Positions 17,338 to 26,462 are shown, counted from the stretch's first letter. The stretch: DNA of 64,000 nt from G965200765 sp965200765 (GCA_965200765.1 OZ241380.1:2046001-2110000); one strand, 5' to 3'. Numbers and translations are program-made. Notes: a model not told the origin generated them from the sequence alone.

Positions 17338-18588
17338 CTAGTGCGCAACACCGGCCGCACCGTGCTCGTCAATCAATGCACCAGTGGTGAAGCGTTCCAA
17401 TCCGAAAGGTGCGTTTAATTCATGCGGCTCATCGCGTGCAATGGTATGAGCAAAAACCCAGCCGGAACCGGGGGTTGCTTTGAATCCGCCAGTACCCCAG
17501 CCGCAATTGAAATACAGTCCTTTCACGGGCATCTTGCCGATAATCGGACACGCATCCGGGCAAACATCCACAATACCACCCCACTGTCGCAACATGCGAA
17601 CGCGGCTAAATGCTGGGAAAAGCTCAACAATTGCTGCTATATTGCCTTCTATTGTCGAGAAACTTCCTCTTTGTCCATATCCCGCGTAAGAATCAATACC
17701 GGCACCAATGACCAGTTCACCTTTATCAGACTGGCTAATGTATCCGTGAACCGCGTTTGACATCACTACGGTATGCAACACTGGCTTGACCGGTTCAGAA
17801 ACAAGTGCCTGCAGTGGATGACTTTCAATCGGCAAGCGCATATCTGCCAGATCGGCAATCACACTGGAATGACCGGCCGCAACCACGCCGATTTTCGGTG
17901 CTGCCATGTAACCACGGGTGGTCTCGACACCTTGTACTGCACCGTTTTTTCTGCGGAATCCGATGACTTCGCAATTTTGTATGATGTCCACACCTTTGGA
18001 ATCCGCCGCCCGTGCAAACCCCCACGCAACTGCATCGTGCCGCGCTACCCCGCCGCGAGGTTGAAATGAAGCACCCAGTACCGGATGGCGCGCATCTGAA
18101 GAAGTATTCATCAGGGGTACGATTTTGCGAATTTGCTCAGGCGTAAGTACTTCACTGTCAATGCCGTTGAGTTGATTCGCGTTGGAACGCCGGTAGATGT
18201 CCCGCATGTCTTGCAAGGTGTGCCCTAGATTCATGACACCTCGCTGACTAAACATTACGTTGTAGTTCAGTTCCTGTGAAAGTCCTTCCCAAAGCTTCAT
18301 GGACTTTTCATACAGATGGGCGGCTTCATCCCACAAGTAGTTCGAGCGAACTATAGTTGTATTACGACCAGTATTGCCGCCGCCAATCCAGCCTTTTTCC
18401 AGGACTGCCACATTGGTGATTTGGTGCTCGGCAGCAAGATAGTAGGCGGTCGCCAGACCATGCCCTCCCCCGCCGACAATAATGGCGTCGTAGGCAGCTT
18501 TCGGTTCCGGATCGCGCCATGCCCGCGGCCACTTGGCGTGACCGCTCATCGCATGCCGTACGAGGCTAAAGATTGAGTACTTGGTCAT
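17338..18588 (-). CDS. soxB: Sarcosine oxidase beta subunit
   Basis: This 416-residue FAD-dependent oxidase subunit contains the dinucleotide-binding motif AIIVGGGGHGLATAYYL at about 35-51. His184 in VARHDAVAW matches the histidine that carries covalent FMN in characterised heterotetrameric enzymes. Sarcosine is oxidised at the FAD of this subunit. It follows glyA by 38 bp on the same strand, so SHMT and sarcosine oxidase are probably co-expressed. Confidence 0.97.
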   Translation of the reverse strand: MTKYSIFSLVRHAMSGHAKWPRAWRDPEPKAAYDAIIVGGGGHGLATAYYLAAEHQITNVAVLEKGWIGGGNTGRNTTIVRSNYLWDEAAHLYEKSMKLWEGLSQELNYNVMFSQRGVMNLGHTLQDMRDIYRRSNANQLNGIDSEVLTPEQIRKIVPLMNTSSDARHPVLGASFQPRGGVARHDAVAWGFARAADSKGVDIIQNCEVIGFRRKNGAVQGVETTRGYMAAPKIGVVAAGHSSVIADLADMRLPIESHPLQALVSEPVKPVLHTVVMSNAVHGYISQSDKGELVIGAGIDSYAGYGQRGSFSTIEGNIAAIVELFPAFSRVRMLRQWGGIVDVCPDACPIIGKMPVKGLYFNCGWGTGGFKATPGSGWVFAHTIARDEPHELNAPFGLERFTTGALIDEHGAAGVAH

Positions 18589-18626
18589 GTTTCGGCCAGT
18601 CGTTGTTCAAGGGACTAGCCGAAGCA

Positions 18627-19877
18627 TTAGCGATAGACCGGGAAGCGAGCACACAACTCCTTGACTCTGCCCTTGACTTCTTCGATTTTGGATTTGTTTT
18701 CGATATCGTCAAGAATATCGCACATCCAACCCACCAATTCTGCCATTTCTGCTTCCTTGAAACCTCGCGTTGTCGATGCCGGAGAACCGATTCGCAACCC
18801 GCTGGTAACGAACGGAGACTTGGGATCGTTTGGCACAGTGTTCTTGTTGACGGTAATGTATGCGTCTCCCAACGCCGTAGCCGCATCTTTGCCAGTAATG
18901 CCTTTATCAACTAGATCCAGCAAGAACAGATGGCTATCGGTACCGCCCGAAACCACCTTGTAGCCCCGCTTCAGGAATGCGTCTGCCATAGCTCTCGCAT
19001 TGTCCAGAACCTGTTGCTGGTAGACTTTGAAATCGGGTTCCAATGCCTCTTTGAAAGCGACCGCCTTGCCCGCGATCACATGCATCATCGGGCCGCCTTG
19101 TCCACCGGGAAATACAGAAGAGTTCAGTTTCTTTTCAACTACTTCGTTCGCACGCGCCAGTATCATGCCGCCGCGAGGACCTCGCAAGGTCTTGTGCGTG
19201 GTGGTGGTTGTCACATCTGCGATGGGCACGGGGTTCGGGTAAAGTCCGGCTGCCACAATACCAGCGATGTGCGCCATATCCACGAAAAGATAGGCACCGT
19301 GCTTGTCGCTGATTTCCCGAAACCGCTCCCAATCCATCACGCGGGAGTATGCAGAAAACCCGGCAACAATCATCTTGGGCTTGTGCTGCGCCGCCAGTTC
19401 TTCCAGCTGGTCATAGTCCAAAATTCCGTCATCATCCACACCGTACTGGACAGAGTTGTAAATTTTGCCGGAAAAATTGACTTTGGAACCATGCGTCAGA
19501 TGTCCGCCGTGGTCCAAACTCATACCCAAAATGGTATCGTGCGGTTCAAGCAATGCCATGTAAACTGCCGAATTTGCTTGAGACCCAGAATGCGGCTGAA
19601 CATTGACAAAGGCGGCATCAAACAATTTCTTTGCGCGTTCTATGGCCAGCGTTTCAGCAACATCCACAAACTCGCATCCGCCATAGTAACGTTTTCCGGG
19701 GTACCCTTCCGCGTATTTGTTTGTAAGGACAGACCCTTGGGCTTCCAGTACTCTGGGACTGGTATAGTTTTCGGAAGCAATCAGTTCTACATGCTCTTCC
19801 TGGCGTATTTGTTCATTGCGAACTGCTTCCCACAACTGCTCGTCATAGCCAGCGATGGTATCAGACTGTGTAAACAT
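18627..19877 (-). CDS. glyA: Serine hydroxymethyltransferase
   Basis: This 416-residue PLP enzyme interconverts serine and glycine with THF. The cofactor lysine is Lys229 in TTTTHKTLRGPRGG, the same position as in E. coli GlyA; ELIASENYTS at 31-40 and HSGSQAN at 96-102 are also conserved. An AAAGGAG ribosome-binding sequence precedes the ATG. As first gene of glyA-soxBDAG it can condense the glycine and methylene-THF from sarcosine into serine. Confidence 0.98.
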   Translation of the reverse strand: MFTQSDTIAGYDEQLWEAVRNEQIRQEEHVELIASENYTSPRVLEAQGSVLTNKYAEGYPGKRYYGGCEFVDVAETLAIERAKKLFDAAFVNVQPHSGSQANSAVYMALLEPHDTILGMSLDHGGHLTHGSKVNFSGKIYNSVQYGVDDDGILDYDQLEELAAQHKPKMIVAGFSAYSRVMDWERFREISDKHGAYLFVDMAHIAGIVAAGLYPNPVPIADVTTTTTHKTLRGPRGGMILARANEVVEKKLNSSVFPGGQGGPMMHVIAGKAVAFKEALEPDFKVYQQQVLDNARAMADAFLKRGYKVVSGGTDSHLFLLDLVDKGITGKDAATALGDAYITVNKNTVPNDPKSPFVTSGLRIGSPASTTRGFKEAEMAELVGWMCDILDDIENKSKIEEVKGRVKELCARFPVYR

Positions 19878-19948
19878 TTCGAGACTCCTTTGTCAAGTTA
19901 ATTTCAAGCGATTTGCTTGCTACGATTATCAATCAAATGCCTTGAAAA

Positions 19949-19984
19949 ATTTTACTCTACTGGCGAGTGTATCGTCAGTAAAAT
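19949..19984 (-). promoter_or_regulatory. Inverted repeat upstream of glyA
   Basis: An imperfect inverted repeat with arms ATTTTACT and AGTAAAAT, about 70-110 bp upstream of the glyA start, could be an operator or form a hairpin in the leader. No glycine-riboswitch consensus is visible. Function is unknown. Confidence 0.35.
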
Positions 19985-20102
19985 AACGGGTTACAAGGTT
20001 TCAAATTTTCAAGACAACCATTTTGTCGCTTCAAGTTGGCATCAAACTTGTGTGAACCGCATATAATCCTATGAATTGCAAAACACCGGAAATACGAATC
20101 CA

Positions 20103-20426
20103 ATGACTGTTCAATCCCAAATCGAGAACACTTTGAACAACTCTCTAGACCCTCACTTTCTCAATGTGGTCAATGAAAGCGGTATGCACAATGTGCCGCC
20201 AAACTCGGAGACACATTTCAAAGTGGTGGCTGTATCTGAAGAATTCAATGGCAAAACCCTTGTCGCTCGCCATCGACTTGTCAATCAACTCCTGGCAGAA
20301 CAAATCGCCGGGCCGGTTCACGCATTGTCACTGCATACTTTGACACCGGATGAATGGAAAAATCACCCCGATTCAGTACCGGATTCACCGCTGTGTCTCG
20401 GCGGTTCCAAGAAGGAGTCCAAATAG
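20103..20426 (+). CDS. BolA family protein
   Basis: This protein of 107 residues has the BolA fold signature: an N-terminal helix (QSQIENTLNNSL), the loop ETHFKVVAVSEEFNGK and the basic segment LVARHRLVNQLLAEQIAG, ending in ALSLHTLTPDEW. BolA proteins work with monothiol glutaredoxins in iron-sulfur or redox control. The frame opens at a TTG at 20076, but the ATG at 20103 gives a normal BolA N-terminus. It is convergent with the alcohol dehydrogenase gene, with 51 bp between. Confidence 0.9.
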   Translation: MTVQSQIENTLNNSLDPHFLNVVNESGMHNVPPNSETHFKVVAVSEEFNGKTLVARHRLVNQLLAEQIAGPVHALSLHTLTPDEWKNHPDSVPDSPLCLGGSKKESK

Positions 20427-20477
20427 CGGTTCCTCCTGGACCATTCAGCGACCATCAACGTCGGAGTGCATAAAGTA

Positions 20478-21467
20478 TCACTGGTAAAAATTGATTACAG
20501 CAGATCCATTAATCCTGCCAACCCTGAGGTCTTCGATCGCTGTGTTGGCCTGTTCCAACTCATACAAGTGAACTTCACTACGAACCGGTATAGCCGCCGC
20601 GACCCTTAGAAATTCCTCGCCGTCGCGGCGAGTTAGATTCGCGACAGAAACAACCTTCCGTTCACCCCACAGCAACTCATAGGGAAATGCCGGGATTTCG
20701 CTCATGTGTATGCCAGCACAAACCACAACTCCACCTTTGCGGACCATTCGGAGCGCAATCGGTACCAGACTACCAACCGGTGCGAAAATGATTGCAGCAT
20801 CCAGCATTTGCGGCGGTGTTTGACTTGAACTTCCTGCCCACTTTGCACCAAGTTGACGAGCAAACTCCTGTCCCTTAGAGTCGTCTTCTCGCGTAAACGC
20901 GAATACATCGCGATTTTCATATACCGCGACTTGAACCAGCAAATGTGCCGCTGCCCCAAAACCGAAAAAGCCGATGGACTTGACGTTGCCAACCATTCTG
21001 TACGAGCGGTAGCCAATCAGACCTGCACACAGAAGCGGTGCGGCTTGCACAGCAGAAAACTGACCCGGCAAAGGAAAGCAAAACTGCTCGTCCACAGTGC
21101 AATACTCGGCAAACCCGCCATTTCTGTGATATCCGGTAAATTCTGCTGAATCACACAAATTTTCCTGGTCATTCAAACAGTAGCCGCAAGTTCCACAAGT
21201 TTGACCCAACCATGGAATTCCGACTCTTTGCCCGACGGTGAATGAACTGTTGTTATTTGTACAGCTAGCGACTTCGCCGACTATTTGATGTCCGGGAATT
21301 AACGGCAATTCTGTTTCAGGTAAGTCACCATCAATAATATGAAGGTCCGTTCGACAGATACCACATGTGAAAACCTTTACCAGAAGCTCTCCTGCCTTCG
21401 GTACTGGCTTGGAAACTTCTACGATATCCAAGGGTTGTCTGATTTTCCTGAGTAATGCGGCGCGCAT
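20478..21467 (-). CDS. Zinc-dependent alcohol dehydrogenase
   Basis: This 329-residue medium-chain dehydrogenase has the catalytic zinc site in CGICRTDLH and PGHQIVGEV and a structural zinc loop CGTCGYCLNDQENLC. The coenzyme-binding segment reads SIGFFGFGAAAHLLVQVA, a GxGxxA-type variant found in the AdhA-like subgroup. It oxidises alcohols or reduces aldehydes; substrate unknown. It lies 52 bp downstream of a MaoC-like gene on the same strand. Confidence 0.88.
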   Translation of the reverse strand: MRAALLRKIRQPLDIVEVSKPVPKAGELLVKVFTCGICRTDLHIIDGDLPETELPLIPGHQIVGEVASCTNNNSSFTVGQRVGIPWLGQTCGTCGYCLNDQENLCDSAEFTGYHRNGGFAEYCTVDEQFCFPLPGQFSAVQAAPLLCAGLIGYRSYRMVGNVKSIGFFGFGAAAHLLVQVAVYENRDVFAFTREDDSKGQEFARQLGAKWAGSSSQTPPQMLDAAIIFAPVGSLVPIALRMVRKGGVVVCAGIHMSEIPAFPYELLWGERKVVSVANLTRRDGEEFLRVAAAIPVRSEVHLYELEQANTAIEDLRVGRINGSAVINFYQ

Positions 21468-21519
21468 GGCAAGAACTACATGGTGCAGATGTTGCCCAAC
21501 AAGTTCAATAGAATTTCAC

Positions 21520-21966
21520 CTACTCCATCGGCCTTCTGCGAATAATTTGATGAACAAGAACAGTCATTACTTTTTCAGACCTTTGGTTGACCATTGCACA
21601 AAACACATCCACATACCCACGGTCGGTTCTTGAACTCGACTCGCGTACACCGACCACTTCTGCTTCAACATGCAAGGTATCTCCAGGTCGCACCGGCAAC
21701 AACCAGCGAAGTTCATCCATGCCCGGCGAACCCATGCCCTGCTTGAGGTAGCCGTCTTGAATATACATACGAAAAGCAAGCGCCATTGTTTGAAAGCCAC
21801 TTGCGATCAATCCTTTGTACTGACTTTTTTCTGATGCCTCAACATCAATGTGGAATGGTTGCGGGTCATACTGCAACGCAAACCTGACAATCTCGCTTTC
21901 AGTAAAGGTTACACCGGAAGTCACAAACTTGTCACCCTCTTTGAATTCTTCAAAATACATGTTCAA
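21520..21966 (-). CDS. MaoC-like hotdog-fold dehydratase
   Basis: This 148-residue protein has the hydratase 2 signature: VRFALQYDPQPFHID with the catalytic Asp-His pair, followed by IASGFQTMALAFRM and a hotdog-fold core. Members hydrate enoyl-CoA or related thioesters. No partner acyl-CoA genes sit beside it except the adjacent alcohol dehydrogenase. Confidence 0.88.
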   Translation of the reverse strand: MNMYFEEFKEGDKFVTSGVTFTESEIVRFALQYDPQPFHIDVEASEKSQYKGLIASGFQTMALAFRMYIQDGYLKQGMGSPGMDELRWLLPVRPGDTLHVEAEVVGVRESSSRTDRGYVDVFCAMVNQRSEKVMTVLVHQIIRRRPME

Positions 21967-22205
21967 TTCCCTTGATTACTGGTTTGGATTGGATGTAGCA
22001 CCTCGAAGGCACCTGTGAACGGTTGTTGTAAAATCATACTCGACATTCCACGCACGACTGTGTATACTACTCATTTGTTTCATTTGGACACCTCCTGAGT
22101 GAATTTTTATGAATACGATATTGTACAATCCCTAGGAAGATGTCCCTTCTTGCACCCTAAGCATTGATTTTTAACACCTTAAGCGGGAATCAAGGAGTAT
22201 ACACA

Positions 22206-22418
22206 ATGAAAAGAAAACCTGTAGTTTCAAGAAATATCCGGACCATAGGCTATGAAGAGTCAACTCAAACACTGGAAATCGAGTTCTTGAATAGTTTTAT
22301 TTTCCAATACTATAATGTTCCACAGATCATTTACAGTGAAATGATGAAAGCCGAATCCAAGGGTAAATTCTTACATTTCTACATAGAAAATGCTTACCCG
22401 TATTCACGGGTTGGATAA
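22206..22418 (+). CDS. KTSC domain protein, copy 1
   Basis: This 70-residue single-domain protein matches KTSC (named after the C-terminal domain of some lysyl-tRNA synthetases; proposed to bind RNA, function unknown). It has the central FQYYNVP segment with the YxY motif and the C-terminal YPYSRVG. The ATG at 22206 has an AAGGAG sequence upstream; the frame extends to 22164 but without support. An IS element begins 52 bp after its stop. Three paralogues lie within 7.5 kb. Confidence 0.88.
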   Translation: MKRKPVVSRNIRTIGYEESTQTLEIEFLNSFIFQYYNVPQIIYSEMMKAESKGKFLHFYIENAYPYSRVG

Positions 22419-22470
22419 ACGCCTATTTTCCTGATTCATTTTATCACAGACCACTGTGAACTGGATAATT

Positions 22471-24026
22471 GGTCGGCCCTGAAAAACCCTGTTTCAGGGA
22501 GTTTTCAGGCAGATTGGCAATATCTCTGGAAAGCGAGAAACGACATTGTTTTTTCCAGCCCGAAGCAAGAAAATAGTCGCCGCAAAAAATCGGCACAAAT
22601 AATCCTGATTTTCTTCAGGATTATGCGCATGTTGTGCCCCGCACAACTCAGCATCGCATTCATCTGGTCGCCTTCGGTGCCTTTCAGGTAATTCCGCCCC
22701 ATCAGTCCGTCGTTCTTGAGGTGCCCGATCACCGGCTCAATCGCTTGCCGTCGCTTGAGCAGACGCTTCAGCTGTGCATTCACGCCGCGCTTTTGACCGG
22801 AAATGAAAACCTGTGAATCCGTCACGCCGTGACCGCGATAGCCACGGTCCACGAACACTTGTTCCGGCTTGGTTCCAGTAATACGCTCAACCTGGTCAAG
22901 CTGGGCCGACAGCGTATGACCATCATACGGATTGCCCGGAAACGCCCGACCGCCCAGCACGAAATTGCTTCGATTGGTCACCGCAATCCCCACTTTCACA
23001 CCGAATTCGTAGCGCTTGTGAACCTTGCCCTTGCTGATGCACTCCACCTCCGGTGCATGTGCACTGTACACCTTGTTCTTGCTGGTTCTCTCTTGTGTCA
23101 TCACACGTTTGGCCAGCTCCAGCTCCGACTCCAGATGCGATTCCGCCAACTGCTGAACACAAGGATTCGCAATCTGGTCGATCTTTCTCTCCACATCACG
23201 CGCCACACGACCCAAAATCGTGCGCAATTTCTTCACCTCCCCCTTCATCCGCTTCATTTGACGCGCATGCGCATAGCGATTCACCTTGAAAAGTCGCTTC
23301 GGACCCACTCGCACATAGCTTTGGCGAAGTTTCAAACCCGCGGCACGTGCTTTCTTCACCAAACGCTCGCGTACCCGATTCAGCAATTTCGCATCGGTCG
23401 GATACGTCACCGCCTTTTCCTGCACCGTGGTATCCACCGTCACACGCTTCAAGTCGCTTTTCTTCAACGCACCGGTCGCCATTCCAGCGGTCACCGTCGA
23501 CTTCAAGATCAGCTCGCATCCCGATTCGCCGATCCGGTGGCGAAACCGGGACAGACTGCTCGTATCCAGCTGCGACTCCTGCTGAAAATGCGTTTCACCG
23601 CAAAAATACTGCGCATACGGACTGTCCAGCCACCATTCAACAATTTCTTCATCCGACAAGCCGCGGGTATGCTTGAGCAGCAGCAGACCCACCATCATTC
23701 GTATCGGAAGACCGGGACGACCATTGTCCGGGCAATACAGTTCTCCGAAATGATTCTCGAACATTTCCCAAGGAATCTGCTCGGCCAGCTTTACCAGCGG
23801 ATGGTCAGGCCGACAGGCGTAGTCCAGGGCAATGCGAAACATTTCACTTTGATGCAGCGACTTGGGCTTGTGCGGGGTCATTTTTTCTCCTGGATATTGC
23901 AAGAAATCAAGCAGTGATTATACAATTCCTTGCAATTTCATGCTTGCTTTTTCGCACTTTCTTGAATTGATTCTTCAATCAAATCAAATCGTTGTACAAC
24001 CCAAAATGGGTTTTTCATGGCCGACT
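22471..24026 (-). mobile_element. IS5-family insertion sequence, complete
   Basis: The element is about 1556 bp long. Its left end (22471-22494) and right end (24003-24026, reversed) are inverted repeats sharing GTCGGCC and TGAAAAACCC, 20 of 24 positions matching. AATT flanks both ends (22467-22470 and 24027-24030), consistent with a 4-bp target duplication, although both flanks continue GG so the exact boundary could shift. The single transposase gene is uninterrupted. The element lies just downstream of KTSC copy 1. Confidence 0.88.
22505..23881 (-). CDS. IS5-family transposase
   Basis: This 458-residue DDE transposase has an N-terminal InsH-type domain (GRPGLPIRMMVGLLLL, WLDSPYAQYFCGE) and the catalytic residues in TVDTTVQEKAV, VFVDRGYRGHG and RQAIEPVIGHLKND. 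A basic insertion of coiled-coil appearance separates the first two motifs. ATG at 23881 is chosen because AGGAG lies just upstream; the frame runs on to a TTG at 23902. It appears intact and potentially active. A decayed relative lies at about 28.9-29.27 kb. Confidence 0.95.
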   Translation of the reverse strand: MTPHKPKSLHQSEMFRIALDYACRPDHPLVKLAEQIPWEMFENHFGELYCPDNGRPGLPIRMMVGLLLLKHTRGLSDEEIVEWWLDSPYAQYFCGETHFQQESQLDTSSLSRFRHRIGESGCELILKSTVTAGMATGALKKSDLKRVTVDTTVQEKAVTYPTDAKLLNRVRERLVKKARAAGLKLRQSYVRVGPKRLFKVNRYAHARQMKRMKGEVKKLRTILGRVARDVERKIDQIANPCVQQLAESHLESELELAKRVMTQERTSKNKVYSAHAPEVECISKGKVHKRYEFGVKVGIAVTNRSNFVLGGRAFPGNPYDGHTLSAQLDQVERITGTKPEQVFVDRGYRGHGVTDSQVFISGQKRGVNAQLKRLLKRRQAIEPVIGHLKNDGLMGRNYLKGTEGDQMNAMLSCAGHNMRIILKKIRIICADFLRRLFSCFGLEKTMSFLAFQRYCQSA

Positions 24027-24124
24027 AATTGGGGGCTTGTTTATTTCTTGGCTTTGTAAGTCTAAATCTTTAAGTATTTGATTCTATTACAGTTCACTTA
24101 GAAAGCAAGGCTCCGCGAACATGA

Positions 24125-24862
24125 TTGTCAGTCGTCTCCAGACAATCCAGTATCCACTTGCCAAGTTTTTCACCAGAGTTAACGAAACTTTGCACGGCAC
24201 CTTCATACCATTGGACCGGCAGACGGTTGTCGGATTCTTCACGCAGTCGTACAACATCTCACAAGCTGCTCCTGCGAACCATTCAATCAGCGTTCACACT
24301 GCTGGCGAAAGATTTTGATGACAACAGAACTGATCCGAAGGCAAAAGCTGTACCTCAGCACACCAGAGAACCATTCCAAACTATACAGGTTACCAAGTGT
24401 ATTGCCAGACTACAGCCTCGAACTCCCCAATTTCCCACTGCCCTAGTAGTCTATGTCTCAATGCATCATTCAGAGAAAAACAACAGACCTGTCTACCGTA
24501 CGAATATTAGCGTTTTCGCGATTCGGTTAACCAATCCAGTTGACCGCGAGAGAATCAAAGGAACATTTCCGGACGGGCTTTTAACCTTGCTAGACGCCTT
24601 GCCAATTCTTCGCACAGGCGAAGTTATTGTTATGGGAGAAGCTTCCAAGTTACCCATGCGCTACCGAGTAACATTGCCACCAACGCTTCTTCAACCAAAA
24701 AGTCTTGACCCTGATGTATCCAAAAATTGGGCTCTTGACCGTAAACCCGAAGAAGGTTATGATAGAGTGATAGCTTCGTGGCATGCACAGGATTCACGTA
24801 CTGTTGCGAAGGAAACCATAATTGAACAAAAAACTACAACCAACAAATATGAAAATGAATAG
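24125..24862 (+). pseudogene. HerA-like ATPase C-terminal remnant
   Basis: From about 24509 the frame encodes FAIRLTNPVDRERIKG, ALPILRTGEVIVMGEASKLP and a tail with SLDPDVSKNW and GYDRVIASWHAQD. This matches the C-terminal end of HerA-type hexameric ATPases (COG0433), which act with NurA, Sir2-like or other effectors. Walker A and B regions are missing, so no ATPase function is possible. The 24125-24508 part has no recognisable similarity, and overlapping frames suggest decay. It stops 9 bp before the start of KTSC copy 2. Confidence 0.7.
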
Positions 24863-24871
24863 GTGTACATT

Positions 24872-25084
24872 ATGCAAAACACCCCTCTATCTGAATCACG
24901 ACTTCGTTCATTTGGCTATGATCAGCCAAACCGGACTCTAGAACTTGTGTTTTTGAATGGTAAAATTTACCAGTACTACGCTGTTCCAGAGAACTTGTAC
25001 AATGATATGGAAAAAGCTGAATGCACAAGTAAGTTCTTCCATTTATACATAAAAAATGTCTACGCTTTTGCACGAGTAAAATAA
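24872..25084 (+). CDS. KTSC domain protein, copy 2
   Basis: This 70-residue KTSC protein has YQYYAVPENLYND and ends YAFARVK. The ATG at 24872 follows an AGGTG-type ribosome-binding sequence; GTG at 24863 is an alternative. It follows the HerA remnant directly, suggesting they were once co-transcribed. Its 3' flank (about 25105-25135) resembles the flank after copy 1 (about 22436-22470), so the two arose by duplication that included flanking DNA. The end of the convergent AbiEii frame overlaps it by 42 bp. Confidence 0.85.
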   Translation: MQNTPLSESRLRSFGYDQPNRTLELVFLNGKIYQYYAVPENLYNDMEKAECTSKFFHLYIKNVYAFARVK

Positions 25085-25921
25085 ACATTTTTTTGGTTCC
25101 TTGTTTTGCAGAACACTGCGAATTGGATTGTATCGCACTCGCAAACATCCCGACTTGGTCAATCCAAGTATATAACCCCTTTCAATTGAGCGGTGACACC
25201 TGTTCGAATCGAACATGCAACATGGCCCATTAACAAACAACCCGTACTTGTTCAAACGAATCAGTTCTGTGTTTACAGGTGTTCTGCGTTGCAACAACCA
25301 TACGATATCCCACAGATCTCTAGCTTTGATTCTTTTTCGATGAGGGACAGCAACAAGCTTGTCTGTGAGTATTTCTGTTTCCGATGAACTCTTGTAAAGC
25401 ATAGTGTTGTAACCGTCTGGCAGAACACCGTAATGTGCCTGGACCAGCCTATACTCAACATCGTAAGTTGGAAATTTGGCTACATCTATATGAATTCGCT
25501 GAGAATCAGTCCTGCCTCGCCCTCCATGAGTGTAAACAATAATTTTCCAAGTAAGTGCCACGTGACCAGAAAACGTTGAATCTCCATCGAATTGCTTTGG
25601 ACTTCTCGTTTCGACCTCCAAACCATAACGCTTTCCTATGTATCGCTCGGCTTCAATAAGTAGTTTGTCGAACCTTTTGTTGTCAAAATTGGCACCGACA
25701 TGAAAATCCAAATCTTCGCTATACCGGGTTGAACCGTGGCAATATCTCAAGCATGAGCCCCCGATAAATGTATGGTCAGGAGTCAACAACCGCTTGTTTT
25801 GAAACAGAAACAGAAGGTCGTAGTGAATAAGTTCATTCTCAATCACTCGTCGAACTCTGGCCAATTCAGGTCTTTGGCTGACTACGATGTTTGCCAGTTC
25901 AGACAGGCTACTTGGTTTCAT
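25043..25921 (-). pseudogene. AbiEii/AbiGii-family toxin, C-terminus replaced
   Basis: This nucleotidyltransferase-fold protein has the signature GGSCLRY and RYSEDLDFHVG (residues 54-75) with the two catalytic aspartates, and ends its conserved part with KARDLWDIVWLLQRR at 199-213. Homology seems to stop near residue 224 (about 25250); the last 70 residues are unlike the family and run antisense into KTSC copy 2. AbiEii toxins block cell growth by modifying tRNA or GTP-binding targets; this one may be inactive or altered. The start overlaps the antitoxin gene by 14 bp. Confidence 0.7.
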
Positions 25922-26462
25922 TGATGACCTCCTCGTAGTTTTCCATGTTTACTAGCCCTAAGTTACGCCTTACGCGTCTCAGGTCGGACAAAGCCAATTG
26001 TGGTGTGGCGACTCGCAGTGGGCGCTCATGCTCAAAATAAGTACCGAGCAAAATCTCAGACTCACTTCGATTCGTATGGGTAAACTCAATCGCTCCATCT
26101 TCCATACGGTAGATTTGGCTTCGTCCAGTGGTCATTACAGTAAGGTAGGTTAGCGTTTGCTGGCTAATAATGCTGTATTGCGACAATGCAGTTTCCAGAC
26201 TGACGTAAGAAAGATGACCGATTCTTAAAGCAACTGCAATTGCTTCATGCCTGAAAACGCATCGTCGGAATTCACGACGATACACATAAACACCTCGGCA
26301 AACCCGCTGGAGCACATTGTTCTTTACCGCACGCTCAATGGTCTTCTTGAGTGTATTCTCCGATTCTTCTGGAAAATATGCTCTAAGCATACCGATTGAA
26401 AATGCCGATATCCCGTGTGTACCCAACAGGTCAAGCCGTTCTGCAAACTCGTTGTATTTCAT
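25908..26462 (-). CDS. AbiEi-family antitoxin
   Basis: This 184-residue protein resembles type IV AbiEi antitoxins: an N-terminal winged helix (FSIGMLRAYFPEESENTLKK, LQRVCRGVYVY) followed by HLSYVSLETALSQYSIISQQ and a C-terminal domain. These proteins neutralise AbiEii and repress their own operon through the winged helix. It precedes and overlaps the AbiEii gene by 14 bp, the normal order. It appears full length. Confidence 0.85.
   Translation of the reverse strand: MKYNEFAERLDLLGTHGISAFSIGMLRAYFPEESENTLKKTIERAVKNNVLQRVCRGVYVYRREFRRCVFRHEAIAVALRIGHLSYVSLETALSQYSIISQQTLTYLTVMTTGRSQIYRMEDGAIEFTHTNRSESEILLGTYFEHERPLRVATPQLALSDLRRVRRNLGLVNMENYEEVINETK

Noticed and set aside
18930..19901. Long plus-strand frame (323 codons) antisense to glyA
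   Set aside because: glyA is unmistakable on the other strand; the antisense composition is atypical of proteins.
19878..20075. Possible glycine riboswitch before glyA
   Set aside because: The leader lacks the conserved aptamer core; only a simple inverted repeat is present.
22829..23917. Long plus-strand frame (362 codons) antisense to the transposase
   Set aside because: It is His- and Arg-rich in the way of antisense frames; the transposase on the other strand has all catalytic motifs.
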